From positions 1 through 54,833 of the forward strand of contig NZ_FCOJ02000050.1 in the NCBI RefSeq assembly GCF_001545035.1: a stretch of DNA of 54,833 nt. Reading direction: 5' to 3'. The notes under the pieces are model-generated. The model had not been told where the DNA came from, did not search any database, and was given only the letters and a program-made list of their open reading frames with translations. Position numbers and translations under genes: made by a program. The DNA is from Caballeronia glebae. Its GTDB lineage: Bacteria > Pseudomonadota > Gammaproteobacteria > Burkholderiales > Burkholderiaceae. The stretch's first letter is position 1; the number at the start of each line of letters is the position of its first letter. Of this stretch, positions 15,591 to 25,212 are shown in pieces.

Positions 15591-17552
15591 ATGGCCAGTC
15601 TGGATGTAAGCGGGCGAATCCTATTTCTCGGCGCGGACGCGGCGAAGGTCGAGCGGCAGCTTGCGGGCGTTGACCTGACGCTCGATGAAGCGGGCGCGCT
15701 GCGCGACGATGTCTCCACCGACGAGATCACGCCGATTAGCGTGCTCACGCGTTTCGACGAGCGTCTCGGTCAATGTCCGTATGTCGGCTGTCATGCGGGC
15801 GGGCGCAATCCCATCGGCCACGATGCGGTGCGCGCGGGCCGCTTTCAGGTGACGGTCGCGGGCAATCGCTACGGGAAGGGCTCGTCGCGCGAACACAGCC
15901 CGCTCGCCGAGTATTGCGCGGGCATCCGGCTCGTCATCGCGCGCAGTTTCGAGCGGATTTATCGGCAGAACGCGGACAACCTCGGGCTTTTCACGTCGAC
16001 GGATTTCGGCCTGATCGAGCGCATCCGGCGCGGCGAGACGATCGATATCGAAGAACTCGTCGCGGATCGCGATCCGTTGGCGGCGGCGATTCTGAAGAGC
16101 GGCGGCCTGCTGCGATACGGAAAGTTGCATATGCAACGAGTGAGTATCGGCGAAGCATCGAACGATGACGCTCCTAGCACGCTCGTCGAAAAAATTCTCG
16201 CGCGCCACGCACTGACGACCGACGTGACGAACGCGGCGCTCGTGCCGGGCAACGGCATCTTCGTGCGCGCGGACTGGCGCTTCATCCACGAGTACTACAC
16301 CGGCATGGCCGCGCACATGCTGCACGCGACCTTCGGCCGTCCGCTGACGTTGCACGAGCCGCGCAGCATGCTCGCGTTCGAGGATCATCTGTCGTATTCG
16401 CATCGCAGCGAACTGCATATTCGCAACGGCCTGCTGCCGAACGTGCGCGAGTTGTCGGCGGCGCATCGCGCGTTCGCGCATGACTACGACGTGCGCAATC
16501 ACGGCTATCTGAGCGAAGCCAATAGCGAACGCGACGAAGGTTCCGAAGGCATCTCGCACGCGATGATGGCCGAGCGTTACGCGTTGCCGGGTCAGGTGAT
16601 CGTCGGCACGGATTCGCATACGCCACATAGCGGCGCGCTCGGCTGCGTCGCGTTCGGCGTCGGCACGACGGACATGGCGAACGCATTCGTCACCGGCGCG
16701 GTGCGCATGACGGTGCCGCAATCGTTGCGCATCGAACTATCGGGACCGATTCCGGCGGGCGTCACCGCGAAAGACATCGTGCTTCATCTGCTCGCGGATT
16801 CGCGCATACGCGCGGGCGCGGGCGTCGGCAAGGTGTTCGAATTCGCGGGCACGGCCATCGCGAGCCTTTCGACCGACGAGCGCACGACGCTCACCAACAT
16901 GACCGCCGAGCTAGGCGGCTTCACGGGCATCGTCGCGCCCGACGATGAAACCGTGCGCTTCCTGAAGGAGCGGCGCGGCGTCGACTTCACGATCGAGCCG
17001 TGGATGCGAAGCGACGAAGGCGCGCGCTACGCCGAGATCATCGCGATCGATTGCGCGCGTCTCTCGCCGATGCTCGCCGCGCCCGGCGATCCGGGCAACG
17101 GCATCGCGCTGCAGACGCTCGATGAAAGGCCGGATATCGACATCGCATACGGCGGTTCGTGCACGGCGGGCAAGCGCGAGGACTTCGATCACTATCACGA
17201 GGTGCTTTCGTGGGCGGCGAAGCGCGGCCTGCGCGTGCCCGGCAACGTGAAGCTTTATCTGCAATTCGGCACGCAGGACGTGCGCGACTATTGCATCGCG
17301 CAAGGCTATGTCGATGCGTTCGAGCGCGTCGGCGCGATTCTCTTGCAGCCGTCGTGCGGCGCGTGCGCGAACTGCGGGCCGGGTTCGTCGACGCAGGCGG
17401 AGCAAGTCACCATCAGCGCGATCAACCGAAATTTTCCGGGCCGTTCGGGTCCGGGGAAAGTATGGCTCGCAAGCCCGCCGACGGTTGCGGCGAGCGCGCT
17501 CGCCGGGCGCATCGCATCGTTCGCGGAGTTGCAGCAACGCTTCACGAAGTAA
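15591..17552 (+). CDS. Aconitase-superfamily hydro-lyase, swivel domain first
   Basis: A 653-residue [4Fe-4S] hydro-lyase in one chain. Residues ~1-180 form the small swivel domain (LeuD-like; VAGNRYGKGSSREHSP carries the substrate-binding SxxR region), followed by the large LeuC/aconitase catalytic part (~200-650). Cluster ligands are visible: Cys524 (GGSCTAGK) and Cys589/Cys592 in PSCGACANCG. The order swivel-then-catalytic is the reverse of AcnA and of LeuC+LeuD, and lacks the N-terminal HEAT-like domain of AcnB. ATG 15591 has ggagag upstream. Lying with a LysR gene and an MFS carrier, it is more likely a catabolic dehydratase/isomerase for an imported hydroxy or unsaturated di- or tricarboxylate than a TCA-cycle enzyme. 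The substrate is unknown. Confidence 0.8.
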   Translation: MASLDVSGRILFLGADAAKVERQLAGVDLTLDEAGALRDDVSTDEITPISVLTRFDERLGQCPYVGCHAGGRNPIGHDAVRAGRFQVTVAGNRYGKGSSREHSPLAEYCAGIRLVIARSFERIYRQNADNLGLFTSTDFGLIERIRRGETIDIEELVADRDPLAAAILKSGGLLRYGKLHMQRVSIGEASNDDAPSTLVEKILARHALTTDVTNAALVPGNGIFVRADWRFIHEYYTGMAAHMLHATFGRPLTLHEPRSMLAFEDHLSYSHRSELHIRNGLLPNVRELSAAHRAFAHDYDVRNHGYLSEANSERDEGSEGISHAMMAERYALPGQVIVGTDSHTPHSGALGCVAFGVGTTDMANAFVTGAVRMTVPQSLRIELSGPIPAGVTAKDIVLHLLADSRIRAGAGVGKVFEFAGTAIASLSTDERTTLTNMTAELGGFTGIVAPDDETVRFLKERRGVDFTIEPWMRSDEGARYAEIIAIDCARLSPMLAAPGDPGNGIALQTLDERPDIDIAYGGSCTAGKREDFDHYHEVLSWAAKRGLRVPGNVKLYLQFGTQDVRDYCIAQGYVDAFERVGAILLQPSCGACANCGPGSSTQAEQVTISAINRNFPGRSGPGKVWLASPPTVAASALAGRIASFAELQQRFTK

Positions 17553-17614
17553 GCGCGCAAGCACGACAGGGCCGCCATCGACGCGGCTTCAAAAATACAT
17601 TCAGGAGACAAGCA

Positions 17615-19057
17615 ATGGCCATCATGCAGGGCACTTCGCGTCTGCACGACGCTGCCGGCAGCGCATTCACGGACGCGCCCGCCGTCGCGGACACGGCGGG
17701 CATCTCGGCACGCCTCGACCGGCTTCCCGCGACACGCGCGGTGTGGAAGCTCGTCTTTCTGCTGAGCCTCGGCTTCTTCTTCGAGCTATACGATCTGCTC
17801 TTCACCGGCTATATCGCGCCGGGCCTCGTGAAGAGCGGCATTCTCACCTCGACGACCGCCGGTCTCTTCGGCACGACGGGCGTCGCGAGCTTCATCGCCG
17901 CGTTGTTCTGCGGTCTGTTCATCGGCACGATCGCGTGCGGCTTTCTCGCCGATCGCTATGGACGTCGCGCGATCTTCACGTACTCGCTGCTCTGGTATGT
18001 CGCGGCGAATACCGTGATGGCGTTTCAGGACGCGGCGCTCTGGCTCAACTTCTGGCGCTTCGTGTCGGGGCTGGGCATCGGTGTGGAGCTCGTGACCATT
18101 GGCACCTATATGTCGGAGCTGGCGCCGAAACATCTGCGCGGCAGGGCGTTCGCCATATGTCAGGCGATCGGCTTTTCCGCCGTGCCGGTGGTCGCGTTCC
18201 TTTCGTATCTGCTCGTGCCGCGTGCGCCGTTCGGCTTCGATGGCTGGCGCTGGGTTGCATTGGCGGGCGGCGTGAGCGCGTTGTTCGTCTGGTACTTCCG
18301 GCGCAATCTGCCGGAAAGCCCGCGCTGGCTGGCGAGCAAAGGCCGCATGGACGAAGCCGACGAAGTGCTGCGCCGTCTCGAAGACACGGTCGCGTTGCAA
18401 TACGGCAAGCCGCTGCCCGCGCCGGGCCCGTCCGATCCGATCGCGCGCAAGGCCGGTTTCGCCGACATGTGGAAGCCGCCGTACCGCAAGCGCACGATCA
18501 TGCTGATCATCTTCCATATTTGTCAGACGGTTGGCTTCTACGGCTTCGCGAACTGGGTGCCGACCTTGCTCGTCAAGCAGGGCGTGACGGTCACGTCGAG
18601 CCTGCTTTACACGACCGTGATCGGGCTCGCCGCGCCAATCGGTCCGTTGCTCGGCTACTGGATCGCCGATCGTTTCGAGCGTAAGCACGTGATCGTGTTC
18701 ATGGCGGCCGTGAACATCGTCGCGGGCTTGCTGTTCAGCCAGGCGTCGGCGGCCGTGATGATCGTCACGCTCGGCGTGTTGCTCACGCTCGCGGGCAACA
18801 TCATCTCGTTCACGTATCACACGTATCAGCAGGAGCTTTATCCGACAGCGATCCGCGCCCGCGCCGTGGGCTTCGTCTATTCATGGAGCCGGCTATCGGC
18901 GGTGTTCAGTTCGTTCGTGATCGCGTTCGTGCTGAAGGAGGCGGGCGTGACCGGCGTATTCAGCTTCATTGCGGGCGCGATGCTTCTGGTGATGATCTGC
19001 ATCGGATCGATGGGACCGCGCACGCTCGGCCGATCGCTCGAAAGCATTTCTCACTGA
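17615..19057 (+). CDS. MFS transporter, sugar/organic acid porter type
   Basis: A 480-residue major facilitator protein with twelve predicted helices, the loop 2-3 signature GFLADRYGRRA and the sugar-porter style PESPRWLASKGR after helix 6. A hydrophilic N-terminal extension of ~45 residues precedes helix 1 (LVFLLSLGFFFELYDLL; the E-x2-D pair is common in aromatic/organic-acid and metabolite:H+ symporters). ATG 17615 has caggaga nine bases upstream. It lies 62 nt after the hydro-lyase gene and is probably co-transcribed, supplying its substrate. Confidence 0.88.
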   Translation: MAIMQGTSRLHDAAGSAFTDAPAVADTAGISARLDRLPATRAVWKLVFLLSLGFFFELYDLLFTGYIAPGLVKSGILTSTTAGLFGTTGVASFIAALFCGLFIGTIACGFLADRYGRRAIFTYSLLWYVAANTVMAFQDAALWLNFWRFVSGLGIGVELVTIGTYMSELAPKHLRGRAFAICQAIGFSAVPVVAFLSYLLVPRAPFGFDGWRWVALAGGVSALFVWYFRRNLPESPRWLASKGRMDEADEVLRRLEDTVALQYGKPLPAPGPSDPIARKAGFADMWKPPYRKRTIMLIIFHICQTVGFYGFANWVPTLLVKQGVTVTSSLLYTTVIGLAAPIGPLLGYWIADRFERKHVIVFMAAVNIVAGLLFSQASAAVMIVTLGVLLTLAGNIISFTYHTYQQELYPTAIRARAVGFVYSWSRLSAVFSSFVIAFVLKEAGVTGVFSFIAGAMLLVMICIGSMGPRTLGRSLESISH

Positions 19058-19077
19058 GCGCGCGATTCACGCTCGAA

Positions 19078-19983
19078 CTAGCCGCCGCATGCGTGAATCA
19101 GGAACTGCTGCACGGCGGTGGACGGGGCGCTCAACGTGGCGCCCTTGCGCCAGATCATGCCCGCTTCCATATGAGGAATGGTGTCGTTCACGGGCCGCGC
19201 TTCGATGCGCTTGCCTTCGAGCGACCACGGCCGGAACACCATATCCGATAGCACGGTGACGCCGAAGCCGTGCGCCACGAGTCCACGCAGCGCCTCCATC
19301 GAACTCGTGCGAAACGCGATGTTCGGTTCGATGCGTTTCTTGTGCCAATAGCGCATCGTCGATTGCTCACCTTCATCGACGGTGATCAGAATGTAAGGAT
19401 GCGCGGCGATATCCTTCAGCGATACCGCCTGCTGCTGCGCGAGCGGATGCGAGGGCGCAACCCACAATTGCCGGCGTGAGCGCATCAACACCTGACTGTC
19501 GAAGCGATTCGGGCGCTGCAGATTCGATAGCAGCACGACGCCGATATCGACCTCGCCATTCGCGACCGCTTCCTCGATCTGCGGCCGTTCCATGTCGCGC
19601 AGATCGAAATCGATAAACGGATACGTCGCACGAAAGCGCGCTAGCAGCTCCGGCAGGAAATACCCGAGCACCGTATAGGACGCCGCGATTCGCGCGACGC
19701 CGCGCATATCGTGCGCGCGAAACGGCGGCATGTGCATCGCGTCGCGCGCGGCGTCGAGCACGCGGCGCGCGTGGTTATGAAAGTCCTGACCATCGGGCGT
19801 CAGCGCGACGCCTTGCGGCAGGCGCTCGAACAACTTCGTGCCAAGCGCGCTTTCGAGCGCCAGCACCGCATTCGTGATCGCCGATTGCGAGACATGTTCG
19901 TTCGCCGCCGCCATCGAGAACTGGCCGGTTTGCGCGGCGGCGACGAAGTAGCGCAATTGCCTGAGCGTGAGATCGAAGGCCAT
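19078..19983 (-). CDS. LysR-family regulator divergent from ior
   Basis: A 301-residue LysR protein with HTH at about residues 21-45 (QFSMAAANEHVSQSAITNAV) and a standard effector domain. It is transcribed away from the indolepyruvate ferredoxin oxidoreductase gene with 104 nt between the starts, the classic arrangement for a LysR activator and its target. The ligand is unknown; an aromatic amino-acid derivative would fit the neighbour. Confidence 0.87.
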   Translation of the reverse strand: MAFDLTLRQLRYFVAAAQTGQFSMAAANEHVSQSAITNAVLALESALGTKLFERLPQGVALTPDGQDFHNHARRVLDAARDAMHMPPFRAHDMRGVARIAASYTVLGYFLPELLARFRATYPFIDFDLRDMERPQIEEAVANGEVDIGVVLLSNLQRPNRFDSQVLMRSRRQLWVAPSHPLAQQQAVSLKDIAAHPYILITVDEGEQSTMRYWHKKRIEPNIAFRTSSMEALRGLVAHGFGVTVLSDMVFRPWSLEGKRIEARPVNDTIPHMEAGMIWRKGATLSAPSTAVQQFLIHACGG

Positions 19984-20010
19984 CTGATTTTCAGATACCA
20001 GAGTTGTTTA

Positions 20011-20047
20011 TTCGTGATTTTACGATCTCGAATCGGCTTCCTATACT
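20011..20047 (+). promoter_or_regulatory. Promoter and candidate LysR site upstream of ior
   Basis: A possible sigma-70 promoter: tttacg (20019-20024) and tatact (20042-20047) with 17-nt spacing, 40 nt before the ior ATG. An inverted repeat ttcg-N14-cgaa (20011-20032) and the smaller tcgt-N6-acga inside it overlap the -35 element, where a LysR-type protein would bind. Read by eye only. Confidence 0.4.
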
Positions 20048-20087
20048 CGGCAAAAAACAAATTCCCGAACCTGGAGACGTGTCCCTC

Positions 20088-23000
20088 ATGAATGCACCCG
20101 ATCGCGCCGCGCTAGCCGCCGCAACCGTTTCGCTAGACGATAAGTACACGCTGGAGAACGGCCGCGTTTATATCAGCGGCACGCAGGCGCTCGTGCGTCT
20201 GCCGATGCTGCAAAAAGCGCGCGACCGCAAGGCGGGGCTGAATACGGCTGGATTCATCTCGGGCTATCGCGGCTCGCCGCTCGGCGCGCTCGATCAGTCG
20301 CTGTGGAAGGCGAAGGCGCATCTGAAAGAAAGCGACATCGTATTTCAGCCGGGCGTGAACGAGGATCTCGCTGCGACCTCGATCTGGGGCACGCAGCAAG
20401 TCAATCTATGGCCGGGCGCGACGCGTGACGGCGTGTTCGGCATGTGGTACGGCAAGGGTCCGGGCGTCGACCGCACGGGCGACGTCTTCAAGCACGCGAA
20501 TTCCGCCGGCAGCGACAAGCACGGCGGCGTGCTCGTTCTCGCGGGCGACGATCACGCGGCGAAGTCGTCGTCGGTCGCGCATCAGTCGGATCACGCGTTC
20601 ATCGCGGCTGGCATTCCGGTGCTGTATCCGTCGAACGTGCAGGAGTATCTCGACTACGGTCTGCACGGATGGGCGATGAGCCGCTATTCCGGTCTATGGG
20701 TCGCGATGAAATGCGTGACCGACGTGGTGGAATCGACCGCATCGATCGACCTCGATCCGGATCGCGTGGAGATCGTCACGCCGACCGACTACGCAATGCC
20801 AGAAGGCGGCCTCAACATTCGCTGGCCCGATTCGCCGCTCGCGCAGGAAGCGCGTCTGCTCGACGAGAAGTGGTACGCGGCCCTGGCCTACGTGCGCGCG
20901 AACAAGCTGAACCGCGTCGTGATCGACTCGGACAAGCCGCGCTTCGGCATCATCACGGCGGGCAAGGCGTATCTCGATGTGCGTCAGGCGCTCGTCGATC
21001 TCGGTCTCGACGATGAAACCTGCGCGCGGATCGGCCTGCGCGTGCTGAAAGTGGGCTGCGTGTGGCCGCTCGATGCGCAGGACGCACGCGCGTTCGCGAC
21101 CGGTCTCGAAGAGATTCTCGTCGTCGAAGAGAAGCGGCAGATTCTCGAATACGCGCTGAAAGAAGAGCTCTATAACTGGCGCGAGGACGTGCGCCCGCGC
21201 ATCTACGGCAAGTTCGACGAACGCGACAACGAAGGCGGCGAATGGTCCGTGCCGCGCGGCGACTGGCTGCTGCCGGCGCACTACGAGCTATCGCCCGCGC
21301 TGATCGCGAAGGCTGTCGCGCGTCGTCTCGCACGCGCCGATCTTCCTTACGACGTGCGTGCGCGCATGTTGTCGCGCGTCGAAACCATTGAGGCGAAGGA
21401 GCGCGAGGCGATCAAGCCGCGCATCGATGTCGAGCGCAAACCGTGGTTCTGCTCGGGTTGCCCGCATAACACGTCGACACGCGTGCCCGAAGGCTCGCGC
21501 GCGCTCGCGGGCATCGGCTGCCATTACATGTCGATGTGGATGGACCGCAAGACCGAGACCTTCAGCCAGATGGGCGGCGAAGGCGTCGCGTGGATCGGCC
21601 AGATGCATTTCTCGGGCGACAAACACGTGTTCGTCAATCTCGGCGACGGCACGTACTTTCATTCGGGCTTGCTCGCGGTGCGCGCGGCGATCGCGGCGAA
21701 CGCGAACATCACCTACAAGATTCTCTATAACGATGCGGTCGCGATGACCGGTGGACAGCCGGTGGACGGCGTGTTGACCGTGCCGCAGATCGCGCATCAG
21801 GTCTTTGCGGAAGGGGCGAAGCGCATTGTCATCGTGACGGACGAGCCGCAGAAATACGATGCGAACGTTGCGTTGCCACAGGGCGTGGACGTGCATCATC
21901 GCGATGAACTCGATCGTATTCAGCGCGAGCTGCGCGATACGCAAGGCACGACCGTTCTCATCTACGATCAGACCTGCGCGACGGAAAAGCGCCGCCGCCG
22001 CAAGCGCGGCACGTATCCCGATCCGGCGCGTCGCGCGTTCATCAACGATGCCGTCTGCGAAGGCTGCGGCGATTGCTCGGTGCAGTCGAACTGCCTTTCC
22101 GTCGAGCCGATGGACACGCCGCTCGGCACCAAGCGCAAGATCAATCAGTCGTCGTGCAACAAGGATTTCTCGTGCGTGAAGGGCTTTTGTCCGAGCTTCG
22201 TCACGGCCGAAGGCGCGCAGGTTCGCAAGCCCCGCGCGGCCGGCGGCGTGAAGCCCGATTTCGATGACCTGCCGTTGCCTTCGTTGCCCGCATTGTCGAA
22301 GCCCTACGGCGTGCTCGTGACGGGCGTCGGCGGCACGGGCGTCGTGACGATCGGCGGATTGATCGGCATGGCGGCGCATATCGAACGAAAGGGCGTGACC
22401 GTGCTCGATATGGCCGGTCTCGCGCAAAAGGGCGGCGCGGTGCTGAGCCACGTGCAGATCGCGCCGGAGCCGCGGGCGCTGCACGCGACGCGCATCGCGA
22501 CGGGCGAAGCGCGGCTCGTCATCGGTTGCGACGCGATCGTGTCCGCATCGAACGATGTGCTTTCGCGCACGCGTCACGGCATCACGCATGCCGCGATCAA
22601 CAGCGGCGCGACGCCTACCGCCGAATTCGTCACCAACGCGCAATGGACGTTTCCCGCGGCGCAGACGGAGCAGGCGTTGTCGGAAAGCATCGGCGCGGGA
22701 TGTGAATTCGTCGATGCCAATGCGCTCGCGCTGAAGCTCCTCGGCGACACGATCTATTCGAATCCGCTGCTGCTCGGTTTCGCATGGCAGAAGGGCTGGC
22801 TGCCGCTCGAACTCGCGAGCCTCACGCGCGCGATCGAACTGAACGGCGTGGCCGTGGAGAAGAACGTGCTCGCGTTCAACTGGGGCCGCCTCGTTGCGCA
22901 TCGTGGCGTGGGCGATCTGCTCAAGTCCACGCAACACGCGGTCATCGTGAAGATGCCCGAGTCGCTGGAAAACGTGATCGCGACGCGCGAAACGCTGCTC

Positions 23001-23624
23001 ACGGCGTATCAGAACGAAGCGTATGCGCGTTCGTACCGCAGCGTGGTCGAGCGCATTCGCGAGAAGGAAAAGCCGCTGGACGCGAAGCTGCCGCTCACGC
23101 GCGCCGTCGCCGTGAATCTCGCGAAGCTGATGGCCTACAAGGACGAGTACGAAGTCGCGCGTCTCTATGCCGATCCCGCGTATCTCGACAAGCTGCGCCA
23201 GCAGTTCGAAGGCGAGCCGGGCCGCGATTACAAGCTCGCGTTTCATCTCGCGCCGCCGCTTTTCGCAAAGCGCGATGAGCACGGCCATCTCGTGAAGCAG
23301 CGCTTCGGCGCGTGGATGCTTCCCGCGTTTCGCGTGCTCGCGAAGATGAAGGGTTTGCGCGGCACATCGCTCGATGTGTTCGGCAAGACGGAAGAGCGCC
23401 GCACGGAGCGCCGGATGATCGCGGAGTACGTCGCGCTTGTAGAGGAGTTCGTCGCGACGCTCGATGAAGAGCGCTTCGACGCCGCGCTGAAGCTCGCGAA
23501 GCTGCCCGACGAGATTCGTGGCTTCGGTCATGTGAAGGAGCGCAACATGGCGGCCGTCGCGAAGAAGCGCGAGCGATTGGTGGATGCTTATCGCGCGCCG
23601 GTGGAGATGGCGGCGACGGCTTGA
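20088..23624 (+). CDS. Fused indolepyruvate ferredoxin oxidoreductase
   Basis: A 1178-residue single-chain 2-oxoacid oxidoreductase of the IorA-IorB fusion type common in aerobic proteobacteria. It decarboxylates aryl pyruvates to aryl-acetyl-CoA in aromatic amino-acid breakdown. The N-terminal part binds in the pyruvate-ferredoxin oxidoreductase fashion (SGYRGSPLG). The TPP domain lies around 440-620 (GIGCHYM, NLGDGTYFHSG). A Cys-rich segment at ~660-700 (CEGCGDC, CNKDFSC, CPSF) holds Fe-S ligands. The gamma-type domain follows (GVGGTGVVTIGGL at ~745), then a long C-terminal domain. The ATG at 20088 has ctggagac upstream. The stop codon abuts a truncated MFS gene. Confidence 0.92.
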   Translation: MNAPDRAALAAATVSLDDKYTLENGRVYISGTQALVRLPMLQKARDRKAGLNTAGFISGYRGSPLGALDQSLWKAKAHLKESDIVFQPGVNEDLAATSIWGTQQVNLWPGATRDGVFGMWYGKGPGVDRTGDVFKHANSAGSDKHGGVLVLAGDDHAAKSSSVAHQSDHAFIAAGIPVLYPSNVQEYLDYGLHGWAMSRYSGLWVAMKCVTDVVESTASIDLDPDRVEIVTPTDYAMPEGGLNIRWPDSPLAQEARLLDEKWYAALAYVRANKLNRVVIDSDKPRFGIITAGKAYLDVRQALVDLGLDDETCARIGLRVLKVGCVWPLDAQDARAFATGLEEILVVEEKRQILEYALKEELYNWREDVRPRIYGKFDERDNEGGEWSVPRGDWLLPAHYELSPALIAKAVARRLARADLPYDVRARMLSRVETIEAKEREAIKPRIDVERKPWFCSGCPHNTSTRVPEGSRALAGIGCHYMSMWMDRKTETFSQMGGEGVAWIGQMHFSGDKHVFVNLGDGTYFHSGLLAVRAAIAANANITYKILYNDAVAMTGGQPVDGVLTVPQIAHQVFAEGAKRIVIVTDEPQKYDANVALPQGVDVHHRDELDRIQRELRDTQGTTVLIYDQTCATEKRRRRKRGTYPDPARRAFINDAVCEGCGDCSVQSNCLSVEPMDTPLGTKRKINQSSCNKDFSCVKGFCPSFVTAEGAQVRKPRAAGGVKPDFDDLPLPSLPALSKPYGVLVTGVGGTGVVTIGGLIGMAAHIERKGVTVLDMAGLAQKGGAVLSHVQIAPEPRALHATRIATGEARLVIGCDAIVSASNDVLSRTRHGITHAAINSGATPTAEFVTNAQWTFPAAQTEQALSESIGAGCEFVDANALALKLLGDTIYSNPLLLGFAWQKGWLPLELASLTRAIELNGVAVEKNVLAFNWGRLVAHRGVGDLLKSTQHAVIVKMPESLENVIATRETLLTAYQNEAYARSYRSVVERIREKEKPLDAKLPLTRAVAVNLAKLMAYKDEYEVARLYADPAYLDKLRQQFEGEPGRDYKLAFHLAPPLFAKRDEHGHLVKQRFGAWMLPAFRVLAKMKGLRGTSLDVFGKTEERRTERRMIAEYVALVEEFVATLDEERFDAALKLAKLPDEIRGFGHVKERNMAAVAKKRERLVDAYRAPVEMAATA

Positions 23625-24163
23625 TAGCGGTGCCGTTTCCGCTTGCGATTTACGGCCTGTCGATGTGGCTGCCGACGATCATCAAGGGCTTCGGCGTCAC
23701 CGATTCAACGACGGGCCTGCTGTCCGGCGTGCCGTATCTTTTCGCGGTGCTCGGCTTGTGCATCGTGCCGCGCCATTCCGACAAAAAGCGCGAGCGTTAC
23801 TGGCATATCGTCGCGGTGACGAGCTTCGGCGCGGTCATGCTGGCCACGAGCGCATGGGCCGGCAGCGCCCAGTTGCAATTCGCCTTCATCTGCCTCGCGG
23901 CGTTTTCGCTCTATGCGATTCAGCCCGTCGTCTGGGCATTGCCGGGAGAGTTTCTGACGGGCGCGAGCGCGGCGGTCGGCATCGCGGCGATCAATTCGAT
24001 CGGCAATCTCGGCGGTTATTTCGGGCCGGCAGGCGTCGGCTTCATCAAGGACCGCACGGGCAGCCTTACCGCCGGCCTGTACTTTCTCGCGGCGACGCTG
24101 CTCGTCGCGGTGATCGTCACCTTCGCGGTGCGCGCCGCGCTGGAGAGGCCGCGCGCCGGATGA
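23621..24163 (+). pseudogene. C-terminal half of an MFS transporter
   Basis: 180 codons matching only helices 7-12 of an ACS-type MFS carrier: it begins FPLAIYGLSMWLPTIIK, the usual start of helix 7, and includes LPGEFLTGASAAVGIAAINS and the NLGGYFGPAGVGFIKD region of helix 11. Full carriers are ~430 residues, and the N-terminal half with the loop 2-3 motif is missing. Homology starts exactly at the ior stop codon, which suggests a deletion that fused ior to the middle of the carrier gene. A TTG overlapping the ior TGA could still allow translation of a half protein. Confidence 0.75.
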
Positions 24164-24262
24164 GCATGACCAGTCCCACGAATCGATACGCTCGTGTTGC
24201 GCTGGCGGCGATAGGGTATCTTTACGCTCAAAGACAAACGCGGAGCCTAAAGGAGACATCGC

Positions 24263-25201
24263 ATGAAAGGCGTTTATAAGCTCGCCGTCGTCGGCGTGGG
24301 CAAGATTGCGCGGGATCAGCACTTGCCCGCGATCGCCGCGCAGCCGGGGTTCGAACTCGTCGCGTGCGCGAGCCGCAATGCAAGCGTGGAAGGCGTGCGC
24401 AACTATCAGGATATCGGCGCGCTGCTCGCCGCCGAGCCGTCGATCGATGCGGTGTCGCTCTGCGCGCCGCCTCAGGTGCGTTACGCGCAGGCGCTCGCCG
24501 CGCTCGACGCAGGCAAGCACGTGATGCTCGAAAAGCCGCCGGGCGCGAGCGTGAGCGAAGTCGAAGCCTTGCACGACATCGCGCGCTCACGCGACTGCAC
24601 GCTCTTCGCGTCGTGGCATTCGCGCGCCGCGAGTGCAGTCGTTCCGGCGCGCGCGTGGCTCGCGTCGAAGGATGCGGGCGCGATCCGTTCGGTCGAAGTG
24701 CGCTGGAAGGAAGACGTGCGACGCTGGCATCCGGGGCAACAATGGATCTGGGAGCCGGGCGGTCTCGGCGTGTTCGATCCGGGCATCAACGCGCTATCGA
24801 TCGTCACGCGCATCCTGCCGCATGAAGTCGCGCTGCGCGCGGCCACGCTCACGATGCCGAGCGATACGTCCACGCCGATCGCCGCCGAGCTCGATTGCGT
24901 CGCCACGAATGGCGCGGCGGTGCGCGCGGTGTTCGACTGGCGTCACGGGCCCGTCGAGGAGTGGGACATCGACGTCGAAACGGACGCGGGCCGCCTCTCG
25001 ATGCGCGAAGGCGGCAAGCGTCTGACGATCGCGGGCAAGGCGATCGATCTCGGAGCCGAACGCGAATATCCCGCGCTATACGAGCACTTTCATGCGCTCA
25101 TCGAAACGAAAACGAGCGATGTCGATGTGCGTCCGTTGCGTCTCGTCGCCGATGCGTTTCTCACCGGGCGGCGCGTCGAAACGGAACCATTCGGCCGCTG
25201 A
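24263..25201 (+). CDS. Gfo/Idh/MocA oxidoreductase, D-galactose 1-dehydrogenase-like
   Basis: A 312-residue NAD(P)-dependent sugar dehydrogenase. The Rossmann motif is GVGKIA at residues 11-16, the Gfo/Idh hallmark EKPPG (~91-95) supplies the catalytic lysine, and the C-terminal sheet domain contains WKEDVRRWHPGQQWIWEPGG, typical of the D-galactose 1-dehydrogenase group. It would oxidise an aldose to its lactone in the cytoplasm. The start at 24263 has aaggagac upstream. It stands alone on the plus strand, convergent with the GH2 gene (11 nt between stops). It could act on a sugar released by that glycosidase, but this is inference. Confidence 0.85.
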   Translation: MKGVYKLAVVGVGKIARDQHLPAIAAQPGFELVACASRNASVEGVRNYQDIGALLAAEPSIDAVSLCAPPQVRYAQALAALDAGKHVMLEKPPGASVSEVEALHDIARSRDCTLFASWHSRAASAVVPARAWLASKDAGAIRSVEVRWKEDVRRWHPGQQWIWEPGGLGVFDPGINALSIVTRILPHEVALRAATLTMPSDTSTPIAAELDCVATNGAAVRAVFDWRHGPVEEWDIDVETDAGRLSMREGGKRLTIAGKAIDLGAEREYPALYEHFHALIETKTSDVDVRPLRLVADAFLTGRRVETEPFGR

Positions 25202-25212
25202 TTCGCCGGGAC

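Noticed and set aside
21288..23531. Long minus-strand open frame opposite the ior gene
   Set aside because: Low-complexity Arg/His/Ala composition and no recognisable motif; the plus-strand ior gene explains the openness.
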